A stretch of DNA of 64,000 nt, taken from assembly GCA_963969395.1 (NCBI GenBank), contig OZ017796.1, positions 44,258,243-44,322,242 on the forward strand. The letters run 5' to 3'. The notes beneath the pieces are model-generated. The model ran no database searches and was not told where the DNA came from. It saw nothing but the letters and a program-made list of their open reading frames with translations. Source of the DNA: Pseudoscleropodium purum. Taxonomy: Eukaryota; Streptophyta; Bryopsida; Hypnales; Brachytheciaceae. This document shows positions 36,850-48,951 of this stretch, one piece after another. Position 1 is the stretch's first letter. Each line of letters begins with the position of its first letter. The position numbers and the translations under genes were made by a program.

Positions 36850-38207
36850 GCGCAAGCCTAAAAAAAGGACCACAACTGGAGTTCGCCACTATTACGAAGC
36901 TCTACGACCTAATTTTCGGCGGGAGCAGCAACCAAGGATGGTTGCGTAACGCCTAAACCGATGTTCATCAATCTCCCACGTTACCCTAATCACGCGTTTT
37001 CCACCCTCGTTCCACCCCTCAAAAACACGCCCCGCCAGAACTCCCAATCAACTCCTGAAGTCCAATTAGCTCCCCCATGCGGTGCATATCGGAAAAACTA
37101 AAGCACTCTCCACCTCACCATCGCCATCTGCCCCTCCCTCCGCAGATCGCAAAAACAAACAAACTACCAACTCCCCGCTCTCGTACCACCAAAATTCCAT
37201 AGACCCGTTCCTCCTTCCAGGGCTTCCTTCCTTCCCCTGGCGTGTCTGTGAGTCCCCAAAGGCTAACTGAAGCAGCGCCCAATGCAACGCACTATTGCTC
37301 CCATCCACCCAACCCGAACCTTCCCTCCCACCCACCAAATCGAAGCAGAAAAATCACTCCCAACAGAAACCCAACAAAACCCAACAAAGTGACGCACCTG
37401 GGTCCACGACCAATGGAGGTGGGTGCGGGAATGTGGGGATCGCAGGATTGGGTTTCGGAATGTGCAGAACTCTTCAAGCTTCAGTTGGCAGAAGGTAAGG
37501 AAAGGACGATCACAGCAGGTCCGATGCGAGGCGGATAATGTTAAGTTAACGTTAGTGGAGTGCTGGGGCCAGGCTATGGATTGTGGGACCTTGTGAGGCA
37601 GGGTAATGCTGCTGCTGCTGCTGCCGCTGCCTGTGCAGGTTGGCTCTGCAGGGAATGAGGCAGCGAAGGCGGAGACTGATGAGGAGTGCGCAGAACCAAT
37701 GAACTTGGCCAACAAACTTGCCCACCTGCACTTGGGCTCTGCACAGGGGATGGGATGCTGCGCCTTTGTTTTGCTCGCGATCTTGTCATGCACTCTTGCG
37801 ACCAATTGCTCTTGGGTGTGCGTGGAGGTGTGTCTCTCGGATTGGGGTTGGCAGGCATTCGGCCTGGGCTTCGTCGGAGCTGCGCCACTTGGATTGAGGG
37901 GACTTTGGAGTTTGTCCGTTCCGCCGTTGGGCTCGGCGTCGTGCCCCGTCCGTCAGTCGCGTCCGTCAGTGGCGGGTGGCGTCCGTCGGCGTTCCACGAT
38001 GGCAGGGGGAGGGCGGGCGCTTTGCTCAGGCTCTCGCAGAACGTCGTGGGATCCGTCCCAGCCGGTGGGCGGGTTCGTTTTCCCAGAATGCCAATTCGAA
38101 AATCAAATCTTTCGGCAAATTGGGGAGCGAGACAGACCTGACTGGAGAGCATCTCCACTGCGCATTGTAACGTCTCCCAGCATGGGGCGCGTCACGACCA
38201 GGGCATG
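36850..38207 (-). promoter_or_regulatory. GC-rich 5' region of OEP37
   Basis: GC content rises sharply here compared with both sides. ORFs of up to 201 codons occur on both strands but overlap one another, are Pro/Ser/Arg-rich and match nothing I recognise. A GC-rich first exon and promoter of OEP37 is the simplest reading. A candidate minus-strand donor CCCAG/GTGCGT lies near 37397. A CTG/GCT run lies at 37606-37632. A divergent + strand transcript cannot be excluded. Confidence 0.45.
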
Positions 38208-38976
38208 GTAAGGTAGCCGGTCCATTTCCAATCACTTGTAGGAGCCCACCCATTTCTGATCGCCCCCCATTTCCAACCTATAGACTGATCTCATTCTGTG
38301 AAGTTGTGGTGCAATTCCCGGAATAGTTGTGGCACATTATCATTGGTTGTCAGGCTCTCAATATAGCAATCAACCCTTGGTTGCTTTTGGAGCTAGCCCA
38401 TGGTTGGAAATAGAAAAGTCTATATGACCAATGTAGGTCGAACAATACAATTCAGCTAAAAAATTTATGATAATTATATTTTGAGTTAAAAAATTCTGAA
38501 AAATTATATAATCCTTCCAAACTCTAATTCTACATTAGGGGAAATTTCTACACTCAAGAAATCTGCACTCCGCATGCCCGTAATTGCTAAAGTAGTTGGA
38601 AATGGGTCGGCTCCCTTGAGCAATTATGTGTATTTGGAGTGCAAGTTTCTTGAGTGGGGAAATTTTTCCATGTACTTAAATAGAGTTTCTTGGGAAGGAC
38701 TCTATATTTTATTTAAAAATATATAATTACTATGAATTTTTTAGGTTGAAGATTCTATTTGACCAATTTTAGTCATGTAGGTCTTCCTATTTACAACCAT
38801 GGTTTGGTTGCAAAATCAACTAAGGATTGGTTGTAATATTGAGAGTCTTGTAGCCAATCATAATGTGCCACAACTATTCCATAATTAATCATTGCTCATA
38901 TCTAGTTGATTAGGAATATAGTAGCCTACATATTATTAGAATGGGGGGTGATTAGAAATGGGTTGGCTACTATACA
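38208..38976. mobile_element. Foldback element just upstream of the OEP37 island
   Basis: The left end 'gtagccggtccatttcc' and the right end (read on the minus strand 'gtagccaacccatttct') form an inverted repeat, and matching inverted blocks continue inwards: 'attatcattggttg' against 'caatcataatgtgcc', and 'tttgagttaaaaaattc' against 'gaattttttaggttg'. The centre is near 38595. There is no coding capacity. It sits at the sharp edge where GC-rich DNA gives way to AT-rich DNA. Confidence 0.65.
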
Positions 38977-39696
38977 AAGGTTGAATTTGGTTGGGACTTG
39001 TTGTGAGTGGGATGATCAGTAAGGAAACTACTTTTAAAATCACACAAATAAGTTTTGTGGTATCAACATGCTTTAGAAAATGAACAACAATTTTTGTACA
39101 TGGTTGAAGGACTCTGAATCAAAATGAAAGTGGTTCCATAATTTTTGGACACATTGTGAATTAGTCACAAATTTCAAAGATGCAAATTGTAGGGTGCTAA
39201 AAGTGTCATGTTGAAATGCATTTGATGCACATGAAAGATTGATAAGAAGTTAAAATAACAAAAAGTGTACCCAAAATTATCCACTTCTAAGGTTGCCACC
39301 TTCACAATACTATAAATAGAAATACACACTACTCAAAATTCACCTTACATATGTCCTTGTCATGCACACCATTTTGAATATCCTCCCTATTTAATTTCCC
39401 TTCAAAATAGGGGTCAATTTTGAGGAGTGGTCAATTTTAGGTGTACAAGAGGTAGGATGGCCTACATAAGGGCGCAAAGAGTAACAATGGAGCTATGGCA
39501 TTGTGATAAAGAGTGTGACGGACTTGAAACATTTGTTGGACGTATGGGAGCACTAAACCCATAATTGGGTGTTGATACTAAAGCGTAGACATCTATAGAT
39601 GAAACTTTGTGAGATTCTAAGACTTGAACTAATTTTGTAGCTAGGTGGACTCAAGTGTAAGAAGTTACAAGGCTTAGATATCAACATGTCTATAGT
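38977..39696. other. AT-rich spacer, no gene seen
   Basis: No coding exon or terminal repeats are recognised between the foldback element and the element at 39697. Confidence 0.4.
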
Positions 39697-40411
39697 AGTT
39701 GCAAGAATTACTTACTGGTTTTGGCTCAAAACAGCCTCGATACTAGATTATTGTCACTTTTGGAATTAATTTTTTTTAAATAAAATAAAATATGGATAAT
39801 TTGAAAGAATTCAAAATAGTGTAAGTGTGAAAATTCAGACCTAAAAATATTTATCTCTAAAAGTTATGCACAAAAAAAGAATGATGAAAATGCAAGAAAA
39901 TAGATATTTTTGTATTTTATTTTTAGAAACTAGTAAAAAAACTCAAAGAATTCAAAGAAAAAAGGCATTTTTCCTTACTTGAAGATGCTTCTTTTCAACC
40001 ATTTTTCATCTTTGGGAAATAAAAATTGTGTTCTTTACATGTGTACCTAGATAGTGCACTTTGAACACATGTAGAAGGTGATTATTTGCTATTTTTAGAA
40101 AATCTCTTGGAATTTTGTGTAACTTTAGTATAAATCCTTGTATCCCAATTTTGACCTTCAAGGTCATATCTTTGGGTTGGAAATATTACTAAAACTCCAT
40201 GAAATGGCCAAAGTAGACATCCAATTGGGGGCAGTTTAAAAATAGATTTTTTTTTTTAATTAGAAAAAAATATGAAATGTTCAAAACTACTACATGTACC
40301 TTTCCTTCAAATTTTATAGAAAAAAGACATATAAATCAAAGGTTATGAGCCAAAAATCACTCGTCTGAGACTAAGGGAACAAAAAATAAGACAAGTGTTT
40401 CTTGCAACTAC
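39697..40411 (+). mobile_element. Miniature element with AGTTGCAAGAAACACTTG-type ends, copy 1
   Basis: The left end TAGTTGCAAGAATTACTT and the right end ACAAGTGTTTCTTGCAACTA are inverted repeats. The interior is AT-rich and aligns in inverse orientation with 43147-43848, for example 'ttttttttaaataaaataaaat'. It is non-coding. A third, weaker relative may lie near 18083-18893. Confidence 0.65.
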
Positions 40412-41712
40412 AGATTTGTTTGTATAATTTATATGTCAAGAGTTGCATCTAGATAGGACTCAGGATGTAAGGCACTTGAAGGTACACCATAAGTAGTATT
40501 AGAGTGGTTTTAACTCAATATCGTGGTTCTTCAAGCCTTGAATAGTAGTACTAGGTGTCATTGAAGAACTTCCAAGATGCTAAATGGGAAGGAGCAAGAA
40601 ATGTGAAAGATTGGGAAGGAACTACAACAAGGAGATTAAAAGATAGCTCAAGAAGAGTTAGTGATAAATACCTTGGAGCTTACCAAAGCTATATTTGTAA
40701 CGGGATCTAATAAGAAGAAGACTAGGTCCTCAAAAATGAAGCCCATTAAGGATACTATGAATATTGTTGAGGAAAATATAAAAGTTCTAGAAGAGCAAGC
40801 TAAAGCCTCACCTTAGTGTCAAGGTGAACTCTCCTCTAAGACAATGCAAACCAAATTAGGAGAGATTTAAGTAGGATGGCATTGGTTTAGATGGAGATCC
40901 TAGTGACTTTAATGATCAAGAGGGAATGGAGGATGGGGACTGCGATGATGAGTTTGAGAAAGACTCAAATTGCATGGTTCCCCTCTAAATAGCTGTATAG
41001 GAAAAAACGCCAATTACCTAATAAAGAGGTAGAAGAGCTAATAAAGATGGTGAAGATTTTAATGGTAAAGAATAAAACTTTAATGCAAGCCTTGTTTGAT
41101 AAGGATAAAACAACTTCAACTAGAGCTACTAAGATGACATATATGGAAAACTTACTTAAGCTGGTCACTTGAGACACTAACGAAGTCTTGACACACAATC
41201 ATAATCTTTATTGTAGATTACAAAATGTATGGTGATGTTCACCTTGAGATATTTAAATGATGATGTCATAGTGATGAGCTCATTTTTCAAAGATGGGACA
41301 ATGACCACCTATATTGCTTGGAAAAAAGCACATTTGGGACCAATTTCATGGCATGAATTAAATAATTTGGCAAGTTTCATGTGGAAAAAATCACATTAGC
41401 ACTTGTTTGATGTATCTCCATTAGGAGCAATAATGTAGAAGCTTGGTGATAGCCTTACACATTATGATGAAGATTACAAGACTAAATATCTTTAGTATAA
41501 GTGTGAAGAAAATCCCGATTGGAGATAATGGGTAAATTCTTGCTAGTCCTAATGAGACTATTCAAATAATGCTTGGGAGCAAAAGAAGCTCCTCAATACA
41601 ATATTGAAATTTCTAGATGTTGTTGTCAATTTAGGAGATGTATAAGAATTGGGAAGATAGAACAAATCCAAAAAGAACTTTAGAAGTGGCTAAAGGTATT
41701 GAAGCCCAAATT
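40412..41712 (+). pseudogene. Possible decayed retroelement coding relic (gag-like?)
   Basis: Many short frames interrupted by stops give Lys/Glu-rich reading such as 'KMVKILMVKNKTLMQALF' near 41046. Composition is less AT-rich than the flanks. A worn gag-like region is possible, but I recognise no diagnostic motif. Confidence 0.25.
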
Positions 41713-42246
41713 CCACTATTAGAAAATTTGTATTTAAATCAACAAAAAATGAACAAGAAAGTATTGATTTTTTTTGTTCTTCTAGTTGTGTTTTCTTGAA
41801 TAGTATTTAACAAAAATTTGTTGAATTTTTGGTTACTTTGGTCAAGTCAAAAAAAATAAAATAATAACTCAATTTAAAAATTTATCCAATAAATAGCCAC
41901 CATGTAGTAACTACCACATAAGAAGAACACCATTTAAACAAGCCAATCAATGACCACTATGTGGCAAGCCAAAAATTGGACCCTAAGGATCAATCTGACA
42001 AAGACTACTACATAGGCAAAAATCATCACTTAGATATGACTATAAAATTAGATTTTAAATTTTAATTACAAAAATGAAGACAAGCTCTTTATAGAAGACC
42101 TTGATGATAGAAAAAGTTGACCTCGGCAATAGAAAAGAGAAGAAGACAAACTCTTTATACAAATGGGGTGGTAGAAGGTAGAACAAACCATATGGGATAT
42201 GTAAATTAAACTAATATAAGCTCAATCACTCATAGTTAAGTCAAAA

Positions 42247-42408
42247 CACTAGTAGAAAATTCAGTTTTTTTTTATTGATTTGGTTGGTTGATTTGGTTCA
42301 CTTTTCTAATGATTTCTATCTAAATCAATAGATTATTGTTCAAATCAACAAAAAAAGTGAACCAAATCAACGCCACTAGGTCGACAAAAAAATTGAATTT
42401 TCTACTTC
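42247..42408. mobile_element. Small nested hairpin element (about 160 bp) with CACTAGTAGAAAATTCA end
   Basis: It starts CACTAGTAGAAAATTCAG and ends TTGAATTTTCTACTTCTT, with inner inverted blocks 'gatttggttcactttt' and 'aaaagtgaaccaaatc'. The opposite arm of the host hairpin lacks it, so it inserted after the hairpin formed. Confidence 0.7.
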
Positions 42409-43146
42409 TTAGAAATAAAAATTGTGATTGTAATATAATTTCATAACTCATTTTAGCATCATAAAATAGCTTTTTTAAACTTTCAACTATGAAAAGGTGG
42501 AAAATCAAGCCGAATTTCATCTCCAAAAATCCACTTGTTATTTTAGGTTTCTAATTAAAATTTATGGACAAAATTCAAAGAAGGTTGAAATGGACATTTT
42601 TTTGGAATTTTCAAGCATCGTCTTTGAATTTTGTTCATAACTTTTTATTAAAGATTTGAAATAAAAAAATAATTTTTGGAGATGACATTTGGCTTGATTT
42701 TCCACCTTTTTTTAGTTGAAGTTTAAAATAAAAATTATTTTATGTTGCCAAAATGAGGCATGAAATTATATTATAATCACAATTCTTACTTTTGACTTAA
42801 TTATGAATGACAAAGCTTAATTCACATTTCTCATATGGTTTGTTCTACCTTCTACCACCCCATTTGTATAAAGAGTTTGTTTTCTTTTCTTTTCTATCAC
42901 TAAGGCCACCTTTCTTCTATCATTAAGGTCTTCTACAAATAACTTGTCTTCATTCTTGTAATTAAAATTTAAAATCTAATTTATAGTCATATCTAAGTGA
43001 CAGTTTTTGCCTATGTAGTACTCTTTGTTAGATTGATCTTTAAGGTCCAATTTTTAGCTTGCGACGTGGTGGTTATCGATTGGCTTGTTCAAGTGGTGTT
43101 TTTCTTATGTGGTAGTTGCTATATGTTGGCTATTTATTGGGGGGTC

Positions 43147-43848
43147 GGTGTAAAAAACAATTGTTCTATTTATTGTCCCTTTGATTTCAAACAAGTAATT
43201 TTTTGCTCATAACTTTTGTGCCGTATGTCTATTTTCTATGAAATATGAAGGAAAGGTACATGTAGTATTTCTAGACATTTACTAATTTTTTTCAATTTTT
43301 AAAATTCATTTATTATTTTAAAACTTCCCCCAATTGGATGTCTATCTTAGCCATTTTAAGGATTTTTAGTACTATTTTTGACCCAAAAATACGAATTTGA
43401 AAGTCAAAATTAGGATACAAAGAGTTGTATTAGAGTTATACAAACCTATAGAAGATTTTTTTAAATAGAAAATTTTCTACCTTCCACATATGTTCAAAGT
43501 GCACTACCTAGGTACACATGTAGAGAACACAATTTTTATGAAAAATGGTGGAAAAGGAGAACCTTCAAGTTAAAAAAAAAAAAAATTTAATTCTTTGAGT
43601 TTTTTTGCTATTTTCTAAAAATCTAATTCAATAGTATCTATTTTTTGCATTTGTCATTATTCTTTTGTTGTGTATAACTTTAAAGAGATAAATTTTTCTA
43701 GGCCTAAATTTTTTAGTCATATGCTATTTTGAGTGCTTTGCAAATAATCTATATTTTATTTTATTTAAAAAAAATTTATTTAAAAAGTCATAGTACTCCT
43801 GTACTAAAGTCATTTTGAGCCAAAAATGGCAAGTGTTTCTTACAACTA
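43147..43848 (-). mobile_element. Miniature element with AGTTGCAAGAAACACTTG-type ends, copy 2
   Basis: Inverse orientation relative to copy 1 at 39697. The right end reads GGCAAGTGTTTCTTACAACT; the left end is more worn. It interrupts the right arm of the large foldback element, whose sequence resumes on either side. Confidence 0.65.
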
Positions 43849-44023
43849 TTTTTAGTGAATTTTTAAATTAATTATAATTTTATTTTTTTAATTTAACTAA
43901 AGTAAAAAAAAAATCAAAATTTTTTATTAGATATAGTCCAAGAAAATTGAACCAGGAGAACAAAAAAATCAATACTTTCTTATTCATTTTTTATTGATTT
44001 AAATATAAATTTTCTAATAGTGG

Positions 44024-44891
44024 ATAAAATTGCATGTATTCACAAATTAAGCAAGCTTCAATGAATGCTATTTTCCAAAATACAAGCCATGAAGGAATTA
44101 ACCTATACAAAGGATTCACTAGTTTCTATTATTTGTTCTTTCCCTTATCAATATGACCCCTACTACATATAGTAAGGCCAAAAGCCCACAATTTTGTTTG
44201 AATGCACTTCGTCGCTTCAACAAATATTATTCCTACCAGACAATATTGAAAATTGCCCACATTGCCGTTAACATGCAAATACCATGCCATCTACTTCTTC
44301 ATATGTAAATCTGAAAAAAAGTAACCTTCATCACTGTTGCCGAGGTCATGCACCTTCTTGACCTGTGCGGCTCTTGTCTCCTTAGATTACAACCTCAGTT
44401 TTGTACATACTTTACAAAGATAGCAATTAGGGGCATCTTACCTATTCAATACCACTACACCCCAACTTCAGAAAATTGTCCTTGATGCATCTATGCAAGC
44501 TATATGAGGGTGGCACTAAACATGGCCTAGTCTCAAACATGTAGCAACAAACTTTGGAGAAATACGAGAAAGAAATCTCCAACCACTAGTATTCTTCCTA
44601 ACATGCACTATTTTGAAGACATTGTTTGCCACATACATTAAGTAGGATTCACTAATGTATTCCTTGATGCCCTCCAGGAAACCTTGCTATGTTTGACCTC
44701 CGTGTCGTCTAAAAAGTTGTTTGAGAATTTTGTCCTTAGATGCCAAATTGTATCCAAGTTGTCTACTTTGTTATTAATTGACTCATGGGAGTCATGATCG
44801 AGGGGAGCTACATGTGGCACGTTGACACTAGACATATTATAAGAAAATAATTGACGAAATGAAAAAAAATCCAACAAGAAAGTGTTGATAT
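44024..44891. other. Spacer of mixed composition, no gene recognised
   Basis: Somewhat richer in GC than the neighbouring hairpins. Minus-strand frames up to 79 codons exist but have no recognisable domain. Confidence 0.4.
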
Positions 44892-45522
44892 TGTTTGTTC
44901 ATTAGGTCGCATTGACTTGGACACTATACACTGAAACTCACCTGCCACCCCAATTTCCCATTAGTTCCCCCCCTCCTCTCTCAAAAAATTTGTGAGCCAT
45001 TGATTTTTTTGAAAGAAAATGCTTACCCTCAAAATTGACATTGATTTCTCAAAAAATCACAAGATGTTGATCTTGTGAAATTTAATCTGAGCCGTTCAAA
45101 TATAAAATACAAATACTGAATACAAATACAAATACGGGTACGGGTACTGGATATGAGTACTAAATACATGTACTAAATATGGATATTGAATACGGATACT
45201 GAATACGTGTATTGAATACGGATATTGAATACGGGTACTGAATATGGATATAGTATTGGATATGGGATCAATTGTCCCATATTGTTTCTTAAGAACTTTG
45301 ATTCTGAAGATTACAAGAGGGGGTGGGGGTGAAAGGAGGTGAGATAAAAAAATTTAAATCAAATTCTAAATGATAGGTGGGGGTGAGTGGGGGTGGTAAA
45401 ATAAAAATTGAGGGGGGGAGTGCATAGTGATACAAAGTGTCACTATACACCTTGAGTGCCTAATAACTACATTCAACATACAACAGTGTTTGTTCATTAG
45501 GTCGCATTGACTTGGACACTAT
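44892..45522. repeat. Segment bracketed by an exact 36-bp direct repeat
   Basis: The 36 bases starting TGTTTGTTCATTAGGTCGCA are identical at 44892-44927 and 45487-45522. Between them lie G-rich and C-rich tracts, the 13-bp minisatellite, and a TGACACTTTGTATCACTA-like inverted block near 45425. Confidence 0.85.
45100..45265. repeat. 13-bp minisatellite (TGAATACGGATAC)n
   Basis: Consecutive 13-base units from about 45187 include tgaatacggatac, tgaatacgtgtat, tgaatacggatat and tgaatacgggtac. Upstream of these, more degenerate units of the same TAC/GGATA character extend back to about 45100. Confidence 0.8.
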
Positions 45523-45529
45523 TCAACAT

Positions 45530-46375
45530 AAAGTTGTTGATTCTTTTTGTTAATTTGGTTAAACGAATCACTTAAAATCCATCCAATAAATAGTCTCGAC
45601 ATGCATATGCAAGTCACATCAATAATCTACCACTAGGATTGGCAAATAAACAACTGGCATGTAGAGAGTGATACAAACAATTCAATAAAAGAGACACCAC
45701 ATCAACAACCTCCACTTGGGTAGCCATGTAGACAAGCCACATCGACAACCTAACATGTGATCAAACCAATAGTAAGCCACTATGTGGGCAGTCTCAAAGG
45801 CAAGTGTCCACAATGAGGTTTGGACTTGAGACCTCATGGTAAAGGGCCCAAACCTCTAACCATGACACCACAATGCATTTGCATGCACAATGTGATGATT
45901 TTTTTCAACTTATTCATTTGAATTTTTTTTTTTAAGTCAATAGACTTTGGAGAGCATTTAAATATAGAAAAATAATTTTTCTTAGAACACTTTGAATTAA
46001 GAAAAAATTGGAAAATCAATTTGAATTTCATATTCAAAAACCCATTTGCAATTTCAATCCTCCAATCAAAAATTATGGAAAAAATTTAAAGAGGATGTTT
46101 AAAAATGTGAAAGAAAATGACTATTTCAACCCCTCTTTGAACTTTGTCCTTTACTTTTGATTGGAGACTCCAAATTACAAACTAATTTTTGGAAGTCAAA
46201 CTTACCTTAATTTAACAATTTTTTTTAGACAAAGTTTCTTCAAAAAAGGTTGTTCTACTATTCCAAAACAACCACCAAAGTTTGTTGAATTTGAAATTCA
46301 AAATCAAAAATACAATTGCTTGTACTATGCATACTTTGGTGTTTTAAACTATCAATACATTTTTTAACAAACTTA
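45530..46375. mobile_element. Diverged relative of the large foldback element
   Basis: The block 'tccatccaataaatagtc' matches the left arm of the element at 41713. The block 'caattatggaaaaaattt' and the inverted 'aactttgtcctttacttttgattgg' match its centre. The right end is not defined. Confidence 0.4.
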
Positions 46376-46769
46376 AATAAACACTTCAGGTTATAATTGC
46401 ATGTTTTACATTTGTATAATTGCTACAAAATAATTGATGATCAAAAATCAAAATCACATGCAAAACACAAATAAATAAGTCATTGAGATCTACATATGTA
46501 GTACTTTCTGATAATCACATTTAAAGGAAACTGAAGGTCAAATACATTCCACACATTGATTCAATGTTTTTAAGAACTTCATAAGCAAAGTAAAATTTAG
46601 CATTAGGGTTAGGATAAGGATTTAGGATATAGGGTTTGCAATTTTCTATATGTAGAAATTTTACATGAATTTCATATTCATACATGAATGCTACATTGAA
46701 TAATAGTTTAGAAAGCAGACTTGTACTTTCTAGAATCTAATTTTTTCATAAATGATGGACAACCAAGTA

Positions 46770-47515
46770 GATAGTAGGGCGGATGTCCACTATGCACTTG
46801 CAACAAGCTTCATTTATCATTAGCAATTTCAATTTTTTGAGTTTGGAGGCATGCAATATACACTTACAAAGGTATTTCTAAGACCTTTTCAATGGTATAT
46901 TATATGCCCTGAAACTTTAAATATTCAGGTCATAAATGGCAAGAGAAGTTTTTAAAGTCTCCATGGGGATGTTTGCCTAAATGTCCACCAAATAGATGGT
47001 GGTGTGGACAAGTGGATGCTTAGCATGCACGTGCAGTGATCATCTTTTGTCACTTGTGATTTGAGTTTTTTGAATTTGGGAGCATGCAATATATCATTGA
47101 AAAGGTATTTCTAAGACCTTTCCAATGGTATATTACACAACTCAAAATTCTACATATTGAGGTTGCAAATGGAAAAAGAAGTTTTCTACTTCTCCATGAG
47201 GGCATCCACCTAAGTGTCTACCTAGCTATCCACCCGTCTGCCAAGTGAATAACGGTGCTTGTAGCTTGATGATTGGACGGATGGTTAAGTGGACGTACTT
47301 TATACACTTGCATCAAGCCTTTTTTTGTCATTTGCAATTTGTGTTTTTTGAGTTTGGGGCATGTAATATATCATTTGAAAGGAATTTCTAAGACCTTTTC
47401 AACAATATGTTATACACCCCAAACTTTCAATATTGAGTTTACAAATGGTGAATGAAGTTTCTAGTTCTCTATAGGGGCATCCACCTATTTGGATGGCTGG
47501 GAGGAAGTGTAGTAT
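46770..47515. repeat. Tandem repeat of about 240-270 bp, three units
   Basis: Each unit has 'gcatgcaatata' or 'gcatgtaatata' (46850, 47086, 47359), then 'ggtatttctaagacctttt' or a close variant, then 'caatggtatattata', then an 'aaatggcaagagaagttt'-like block. Units are unequal because of small indels. No coding signal is seen. Confidence 0.75.
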
Positions 47516-47661
47516 ACACCAAATTTGTTTTTGGCAAAACATAGCTAGATTGCACCAACAAAAAATAATTGGCAAAATGCAAGTGGTTAAAAATGATCTT
47601 TGAATTAGGGCTTTGCTATGACAATTGTGCAATAGAGGGTTAGAGTACCAAAGGTACTATG

Positions 47662-47868
47662 CACTATAAAAAAACCATGTTTTTAGTGACAAGTCCTAAT
47701 TTCTTTAAATGGATTTTAGGTGATGTCTAATGCAGCAAACCCATATTTTTTTATGTCAACATTGATGTTATGTTGGACATTTTGTTACATGGATTTGTTG
47801 CATTGGACATCACCTAAAGTTTGTATAAAAATTAGGCTTGTCACCTAAAACGTGGATTTCTTATAGTG
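47662..47868. mobile_element. CACTA-like miniature hairpin element, 207 bp
   Basis: It begins CACTATAAAAAAACCATG and ends GTGGATTTCTTATAGTG, with inverted blocks continuing inwards ('ttagtgacaagtcc' against 'ggcttgtcacctaa', and 'ttaggtgatgtctaatgcag' against 'tgcattggacatcacctaa'). CACTA ends are typical of CACTA/EnSpm elements. The three flanking bases are atg and ttg, so a target duplication is not clear. Confidence 0.75.
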
Positions 47869-48650
47869 TTGGAAATGCCTTGCAGAACGTGCCAAGTCGC
47901 TAGCTCACCCAAACATTAAAATTGTCAAGTGATTGTTGTTTCTACTCTATCACCAATTGTAGCAAAGGTTGTGTCAATATTGTAGAGCCCTAATTGCCAA
48001 GCTTTGTCTTTCTCCAACAAGGATGTAGAGTTTCATCTCCAAGACTTGGCCATGCTAGTCCCCACTTCTTGCCACTGGTGCACGGCCATGACTTCCAAAT
48101 CTTGCCACTTTTGCTCCCTTCAACTCCTAAATGTTGCCAATATTACCATTGTAGAAACAAACTTGTGCGCCAAATCTTGCAGCCATGTGCTACTTCTTAT
48201 CGCAAAAAGAGAAGTTAGTTGTTTAGGTCACAGGAAAGTGTAGGATTGCAGATTGTTAATTTTATAGTTGAGGATTGCAGTGGTAGAGTATTGAGAGCAA
48301 ATTTTGTGTAAGATGTGAGGGTTATGAGCAATGGTGGTTTGCTCGGGGGTTTGGGCGGCTACAATGTTTGCGTTTGAAAGTTCAAGTGGTGGACATTCAA
48401 TGTTAGATCAAGCATTGGTGATGTTGGGGTATTGGAGCTATGAAGGTTATATTACTTCACTATCTGTAGAATGTGGCTTCTTTTTTTCAACTGCACTTGA
48501 TTTTTCAACAACATTCTTGTTTGGTATTGCATCATGCCATGGCTTCATCTTTTTTGTTCTCTATGATGTGTTTTAGAGGAATTTTTTGTTTTTTTTCATC
48601 TACTAATTTTGTTGGGGTTCTTGCATAAGATCTAGTTAGTGACAAACAAT
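47869..48650. other. Spacer upstream of the gypsy element, LTR not identified
   Basis: No recognisable gene. This stretch might contain the worn 5' LTR of the downstream retroelement, but I could not match it to a 3' copy near 55 kb. Confidence 0.3.
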
Positions 48651-48720
48651 GGTGGGGGGGGGTGTCGCCTCGGGATCTTCAAACATCCTAGATCCAATAA
48701 AGGTGGCATGAGCTGCAAAC

Positions 48721-48951
48721 ATGGTACGGCAAGTTGCTAAAAAAGTCGAGGGACTTCATAAAGAAGCCTTGGCTGTGAAGAGTAAAGAGATTAAGGGCAA
48801 GATGCCTATGGTACAAAAACAAAAGAAGAAGGCGCTGGAGAAATTCACATTGCAGTGGTGGTATAGGAGCAGGAAGATGTTTCTAACAGACTTTACTACC
48901 AGCATATCTCCTCAGGTTTCTATTTTGAATTCATACTTCCCATCAAGCTAA
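48721..48951 (+). pseudogene. Possible gag-like N-terminal fragment of the gypsy element
   Basis: A 76-codon frame, rich in Lys, Glu and Gln, begins MVRQVAKKVEGLHKEALAV. It precedes the methyltransferase part by 800 bases that have no matching frame, so those bases may be an insertion. No zinc knuckle is seen. Assignment rests on position and composition only. Confidence 0.3.

Larger units (their letters stand above)
41713..44023. mobile_element. Large foldback element with other elements inserted in both arms
   Basis: The left end CCACTATTAGAAAATTT and the right end AATTTTCTAATAGTGG are inverted. Inward blocks pair as well: 41760-41800 with 43940-43975, 'ccaataaatagcc' (41887) with 43125-43137, 'gatatgactataaaatt' (42036) with 42977-42993, and 'accccatttgtataaag'-type blocks at 42150-42170 and 42858-42877. 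The centre is near 42580. The left arm is interrupted at 42247-42408 and the right arm at 43147-43848 by other elements. The CACTA start is suggestive of, but does not prove, a CACTA-type element. Confidence 0.7.

Noticed and set aside
37574..38211. ORFs of 194 and 201 codons on opposite strands in the GC-rich island
   Set aside because: They overlap each other, are low-complexity (Pro/Ser/Arg or Leu-rich) and match no family; open frames are expected in GC-rich DNA with few stops.
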